The notes under the pieces: generated by a model
Seen by the model: only the letters and a program-made list of their open reading frames with translations
What the model was told of the DNA's origin: nothing
Databases searched by the model: none
In this document: positions 59,122-64,000 of the stretch, piece by piece
How the letters are laid out: each line of letters opens with the position of its first letter
Numbering within the stretch: the stretch's first letter is position 1
Translations under genes and position numbers: made by a program
Source of the DNA: Clusia tigrina
Lineage: Eukaryota; Arthropoda; Insecta; Diptera; Clusiidae
NCBI GenBank assembly: GCA_920105625.2
Contig: OV050030.1
Span: 114,868,814 to 114,932,813, forward strand
DNA length: 64,000 bases
Direction of reading: 5' to 3'

Positions 59122-62100
59122 TAGCTATTTTCCATTGCTCGACTTCGCCAGGTCCTGGTGGCGGAGGTCTTTCATAATAGCGGCGGTGGTGTCACACACC
59201 GCAGCCCATTTCTCCGCGCTCTCGAGCATATGCTGCACTATGTTGTCGGGCACCACGGGCTCTCCACATACTCCTTGTAGTGCCACTCTAGCACTTTCAT
59301 AACGTGGGCAATAGAAGAAGACATGTTTGGGATCTTATATCTCTGTACCTCCACAGTTTGAACAGTAGGGAGATTCCTCCAAGTGGAATCTGTGCAGGTA
59401 TGCCCGAAAACCTCCGTGGCCTGTCAGCAATTGTGTGACGTAGAAATTCACCTCACCATGCGACCTGCTTACCCATTGCTGAATGTTGGGGATCAGCCTT
59501 CTTGTCCAGCGGCCATTTGTTGAAGTATCCCACTGGGCTTGCCACTCTTGAAGGGTCTTCCGCTTTTCAATTTCCAAGAGCTCCTCTACATTTGTCGCGT
59601 GTGTCCCATTGGCGTGGTAGAAGTTCATCACTTCTTTCGCTAGCAGGTTCACGGGAATCATGCCGGCTATTACCAAGGTGGCATCTGTGGATACGGTGCG
59701 GTATGCGCAGATCACTCGTAGTGCACTTCTCCTGTATGCTGCCTCAATGGTGCGGACGTAAGCCTTCACATCCGCGTTTTCGGCCCATATTGGCGCTCCA
59801 TAGAGAATAATGGATCTGACAACCCCGGGGATGAGTCGCCTTTTCCGCTGCCTGGGTCCTCCCACGTTGGGCATTATTCTACATAGGAGAGAACATGTGT
59901 TTGCTGCCTTATCTCCCACGCGCCGCAGATGTTCTTTGAAAGTAAGCCGCGCGTCTATCCACACTCCTAGGTACTTGAGGTGTGGAATCGTGGTTATGGC
60001 ACATCTACCAACTCTTATTTCCACTACCTCCAATACTCTGCGGCTCGAAACCAGGATTGCCTCGGTCTTGTGTTCAGCCAAGCTAAGTCCAACGTTTGCA
60101 AGCCATCTTCCGACGGTAGCCACAGTTCGGTCGGCCTCTGCTACCACTTCCTGCAAGTATTTAGCTGTGATTACCAATGCTATGTCGTCCGCGTATCCGA
60201 TCATTTTGACACCATCAGGGACCTGTACGCGGAGGATGCCGTCGTACATAGCATTCCAGAGTAACGGTCCAAGCACCGATCCCTGGGGAACTCCTCCGAT
60301 AATCTTGTGCGACTCCACACCTTTTTCGGACTGGTAGAGCAGGATCCTATCGCTGAAGTAGCTGGCAATCATTCGCCTCAGGTAGATGGGTACCCCAAAC
60401 TCTGCTAACGCTTTGGCTATGCGCTCCCAGCTAGCTGAGTTGAAAGCATTTTTGACATCGAGGGTGACCACAAAGCAATACCTCTTGGTTCCACCTCTCC
60501 ATCGTTTCCCCTGGATCGCTGTTTTAGCCGTCTGGACAAGTTCGTTGATGGCGGCCACGGTAGATCTCGCCTTTCGGAAACCATATTGCCGTTTTGAGAG
60601 CCCTCCAGATTTTGCAATGGCCTCATCAATCCTGTCACAGATTTTCCGCTCCAGAATTTTTCCCGCCGTATCTAACATGCAGAGTGGGCGGTACGCTGAA
60701 GGGTCCTCTCTTGGTTTGTTGGCTTTCAGCACCAGGACCAATCGTTGCCTCTTCCACCTCTTGGGGAAAATGCCTTCTCTCAGGCAAGCGTCGTACATTT
60801 TCCTCAGTGGCTCTGGGTTCAGTGCAGCTGCGGTCTTGAGCACTCGGTTGGGGATTCCATCTGGGCCGGGTGCTTTCTGGTCTCCAAACTTCCCAACCGC
60901 ACGCAACACCTCATCTATAGTCACACTGGGTATTGATTCCTCCGTTTGCTCCAGAGGGAGCTCGTATGGGACATAGTTCTGTACTGGAAAGATCTGTGCC
61001 ACTATGCGTCTGAGCAACATTGGGCAGGTTGGGGCTGGCTGCCTATAACAGGGCAATTTTCGCATGACAAGTCTATATGCCATGCCCCATGGGTCGTCCT
61101 CAACTTGTGCGCATAACTCAGCGAATCTGGTGCTCTTGCTCTTCTTAATTGCCTTCTTTAGAACATTTCTGGCTTCCTTGAAGGCCTGGTGCTTCTGCAG
61201 GGAATCCGGTTTCCGTATGGAACGTTGATACCTTCTCCTCGCAGCATGGCATGCTTTACGGAGCTCGCCTATTGCATCTGTCCACCAGTAGACAGGTTTA
61301 TGCCTCCCACCATATGCTCTCCTGGGCATTGCCGCGTCGCAGGCGTATTCTACCTTCCGTGCCAGCTGATTCAACATTTCTTCTGCACTGCCTTCCAGCA
61401 CCAAACCTTCAAGCATCATTTCTAGGACGTCTTCGTCAAGGCTCTTTGTCCTCCAGCCTTTCAATGTCGGACCTATCCGCTGCCGATTCCGGGGCTTCTC
61501 CAGTTCGCAGATGATAGTTTGGTGGTCGCTGAGGGTGTATATGTCACTCACCAGCCATTTTGCACCCCTCACCAGCCTGCTACTTACGAAGGTTAGGTCA
61601 ATCGCAGAACTGGCACCTCCTCTGGCAAAAGTCATCTCGCCGGTATTCAAGAGGATCACGTCAAGTGCTGCGAGTGCATCCATGAGGATATGACCCTTTG
61701 GCGTAGTTAGGCCGCAGCCCCATTCAGTTGCCCATGCGTTGAAATCGCCAGCAATTACTACAGGGTTCCTGCCGTGTGCATCTAGAACGAGTCTATCTAC
61801 CGCCGACTCAAACTCATCCGTAGTTAGGCTTGGTGCCATGTAGCAACTACAAACCGTGGTTCCTCCTATGGTTGCCCTGACGTAGTTTTCATCCCTCCTG
61901 ACGTCCGCGAGTTGAGGTGGTTTGACTCCACACACCCATATTGCAGCTCGGCAAGTATTGTCCTCGACCCAGACTCCTTGGTGCTTCCGACGATATGGTT
62001 CACTGAGCACAGCGGCGTCGATCTTGTGCTCCCTCACCGTCTGCCCAAGTAGGTCTTGTGCAGCTGCGCAGTGATTGAGGTTAAGCTGGAGTAACTTCAT
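59122..62100 (-). pseudogene. R1-like ORF2: endonuclease-RT, single late nonsense codon
   Basis: Starts MKLLQLNLNHCAAAQ at 62100; the ATG overlaps the ORF1 stop as ATGA. Endonuclease: LSEPYR, GDFNAWATEWG, LSDHQTI. RT: YRPLCMLDTAGKILE, LDVKNAFNSASW, GVPQGSVLGPLLW, IGYADDIALVI (catalytic pair intact near residue 640), HLKYLGVWID. The C-terminal zinc region begins CSNCGGTEI, but a TAA at 59335-59337 cuts it. The same frame continues DPKHVFFYCPRY to 59122, completing the CCHC-type motif. One nonsense codon is the only break, so this copy is recently dead. Confidence 0.9.
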
Positions 62101-62500
62101 TCCATGCGTTTTGACTCCTTTACTGCTTGCTTATACGACGGGCATATTCTGCATCCTGTCGAGTGCTCCGTATCCTTGTGGCCTTTCGTCTTGCAGAGTG
62201 CACAGGTTGGGCTTTTGCTACACTCGTTGGCGTTGTGACCTTCGGCGCCGCATCTGTAGCACCGATTCCGCCAGTCCTCCTTGCTACTGCACTTTTTGGC
62301 AATATGCCCAAACTCCATGCACTTGTAGCAACGTGTGGGTACTACCTTTCCCCGCACCCGACAAGAGGTCCATCCGACTCTCAGTTTCCCGGCCAGTAGC
62401 GCTGCGGCTGCCAGAGGGGGCAAACTGATGGTTGCTGTTTGCGTTCCACCATACGCTTCAGATGCCCCAGGCATGTGGCAGCTGACCAAGGTGTTGGTTA
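62097..62500 (-). pseudogene. R1-like ORF1, C-terminal part with three CCHC knuckles
   Basis: Reads ...GKLRVGWTSCRVR, then CYKCMEFGHIAKKC, CYRCGAEGHNANEC and CALCKTKGHKDTEH. These are the usual three knuckles at the end of R1 ORF1. The N-terminal two-thirds are absent; coding sense fades upstream of about 62500. The stop overlaps the ORF2 ATG. Confidence 0.82.
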
Positions 62501-62505
62501 TCTGA

Positions 62506-62689
62506 ATTCACTCTTGGATTTTTATGGTCCAACGATGATCCCACGAAGTCCCTCGGTGGTGAAACGATGCTCCGCGTCCGTCCCTCGATGGTCCATCGTT
62601 GTCCATCGGTGCCCCTTCAGCCGCCCCTCCGGGGTCATCGCTGAAAGAGTCGTTGCTCACTTCGGCTAGCAACCAGCGATTGCTGGTAT
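62506..62689. other. Unassigned GC-rich junction between R1-like and LOA-like elements
   Basis: About 180 bp with repeated GATGGTCCATCG/GATGGACAACG-type words. A minus-strand frame (AEVSNDSFSDDPGGAAEGAP) is open but I do not recognise it. It may be the decayed start of either neighbour. Confidence 0.35.
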
Positions 62690-64000
62690 ACCATTGCCCG
62701 GGGCCGCCACGAGGAGGCAGTGAGTTTTCTTGGAAGAGTTCTCTGTAAGGATCGCCCTGGCCTCTCCCTGGTGAGTGGCTATCAGAGTCTTTACCTTAAG
62801 ATTATCAACCCTGACCTCTTTCTTATCTAGACCGATGGTGCGTAGCGAATAGTCACATCCTGCCCGAGGTAACCCTGCTATTCAATTACAGAATACTACG
62901 GATCTAGACTGAGTAGTCAATAAACACTTCCCCGGACACAGGGTGTAGAGGAGCTAACCTCTATAAAAAACCTCTGTGTTGGAGCAAGAAATCATACGAC
63001 CCGTGTCGATGCTCAACCTGGCTGGGGACCCAGATTAAAAGCTAGCCCAGTCTGTATCGGAATGCTCCGGATACTTGGCGTCCTTCAGTTCTATCTAGCC
63101 TTACCCGCGCACACGGACATCTGTGCGAGTGGACCTCTCTTGTCCGATACTCGTGGGACCACATATGTAATTCAATCTATTTAAAACTTCAAAGCCAAAG
63201 GAGGGCGGTCCTCCCAAGAAACCGACAGGGACGATCCTGTCTACCCCTAATACAAGGGTGATAGACAGATCGATATCAGCAGGAGGCAGAGGTGGCTTTC
63301 GCGTTAGGGCTGGTCCCAGCACGAGTGCTGGTAGCAGGGGACAGGGAGGTTTGGGAAAACCGGTCTCTCGTCTTTTTCAGAGTGGTGCTGAAGGGAAAAA
63401 TTCGGGACCGGTGATGAAACCCCAATCGCTGACTTCGGTCAGGGGGCGGGGGCTGCCACGGGGATCAATCGGCAGCAGACAGTAGAGGACCCCAGCATAT
63501 CAAAGAACGTTGCTGGGGTAGGCCGGAGGGGTTCGGATAAATACGTCCGTCCGTCTAAGCAGGCGTATTACGACAAGAGGGCGGCCATGAGGGTAATGGC
63601 CAAATATGAGGGAGGCTCTACCTATGGAACCAGCTCACTGAGGAATAGGCCAAACATGTAGAGTGGGCAAGGGGTTTACTATCCGGCTTGGGTAAACCGG
63701 CGAGTACAGCCCCAAAGAGGCAAGCGCTCGGCTGAAGAGAAGGTTGAGATTGCTAAAAAACAAAAAGTCGGTGGCCAGAAATACCCGTCTTAAAGTGAAG
63801 TTGTCAAAGGTGGGTAGAGATGCTGGCCATCATAGACTGGAAGGAGGAGGAAGGGGTCATACGCAAAGAGAAGTGGAGGTGGGTGGAGCAAGCGATTGCC
63901 GAAGTCTACCTCCAGGTCTTAGAGGAAAACTCTTTACCCCCCTTTCTGTCGCGATGCGGGCTGGTATCAGGGCAGGGCCAAACTTATCGCATGCTATGAT
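62690..64000 (+). mobile_element. LOA-like element of a third type, 5' UTR and ORF1; continues past window
   Basis: A plus-strand element lying head to head with the R1-like one. It includes a short CCACGAGGAGGC word, also present at the 5' ends of the LOA copies though in reverse orientation. The coding part (from about 63130) is described separately. ORF2 would lie beyond 64000. Confidence 0.6.
63130..64000 (+). pseudogene. LOA-like ORF1, degenerate, cut by window end
   Basis: Basic, glycine/arginine-rich N-terminal sense in mixed frames (KNVAGVGRRGSDKYVRPSKQAYYDKRAAMRV is spread over 63490-63600). Then comes a conserved domain: MLAIIDWKEEEGVIRKEKW near 63820 and CRDAGWYQGRAKLIAC near 63950. 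The latter matches CRDAGWYQGHVKLIACSDER of LOA copy 1 ORF1, and the former matches its EGLIWAIVDTGNSDG region. Stops near 63658, 63792 and 63937 break it. The rest is outside the window. Confidence 0.75.

Larger units (their letters stand above)
58691..62505 (-). mobile_element. R1-clade non-LTR retrotransposon, 5'-incomplete
   Basis: The minus strand carries the end of ORF1 with three CCHC knuckles (62097-62500), ORF2 with endonuclease and RT but no RNase H (59122-62100), and a 3' UTR of about 430 bp. The GC-richer base use and 'CCHC ORF1 plus EN-RT' order suit the R1 clade. It is not in rDNA here: no 28S sequence flanks it, and the 3' end meets a TA-type array. ORF1 is truncated at about 62505. 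Confidence 0.83.

Noticed and set aside
59502..60976. Plus-strand ORFs up to 196 aa opposite the R1-like ORF2
   Set aside because: Antisense shadows in GC-richer coding DNA; the minus-strand RT motifs explain the region.
58691..62505. R1 insertion in 28S rDNA
   Set aside because: No rRNA-like sequence lies at either end; the 3' end meets a TA-variant array.

Overview
The window reads as repeat-packed insect DNA, most likely from a fly (Diptera). A tephritid-like or other acalyptrate genome would fit the mix of Jockey, I, LOA and R1 non-LTR elements, gypsy-group errantiviruses with env, BEL/Pao, Tc1, mariner and Helitron, but I cannot prove the taxon from sequence alone. I see no host protein-coding gene, no rRNA or tRNA gene and no CRISPR array. 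Almost everything is transposable element (TE) sequence, much of it broken and nested, separated by unusually long (TA)n microsatellites. This looks like heterochromatin or another low-recombination region.

Layout. 1-4945: degenerate I-clade element (+). 5015-11143: pieces of a gypsy-like LTR element (-), split by a Jockey element (5716-10103, +) whose ORF2 is intact. 12080-16187: BEL/Pao scrap, two halves of a mariner-like transposase in opposite orientations, and an errantivirus pol-env scrap (+). 16188-16838: a 651 bp uninterrupted (TA)n array, followed by a Tc1-like element (16839-18495), more TA array, a nearly complete errantivirus (18717-25296, -), another TA array, and an internally deleted mariner (25510-26439). 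26453-34646: env scrap, internally deleted gypsy element (+), and a BEL/Pao element (-) that holds a 5'-truncated Jockey and a solo LTR. 34647-43505: degenerate gypsy element (+) with its 3' LTR, split by a third Jockey (37341-42227). 43629-44144: solo LTR (-).

Right end. 44375-49958: LOA-clade element (-), TA-flanked on both sides. 50080-50301: 222 bp non-autonomous Helitron. 50336-51305: second errantivirus fragment (-). 51318-55036: Helitron with the Rep domain but no helicase, joined directly to a 3'-truncated second LOA copy (55037-58471, -). 58691-62505: R1-clade element (-). 62690-64000: ORF1 of a third LOA-like element (+) that leaves the window.

How the parts work together. Each element carries its own replication genes, and they interact mainly by using one another and the TA arrays as landing sites. 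Four things stand out: the repeated association of element ends with (TA)n arrays, including both ends of the LOA element; an uninterrupted Jockey ORF2; an uninterrupted env ORF inside an errantivirus whose gag and pol are broken; and LOA copies with different substitutions at the reverse-transcriptase catalytic aspartates. Clade names come from recognising motifs and domain order, not from database searches.
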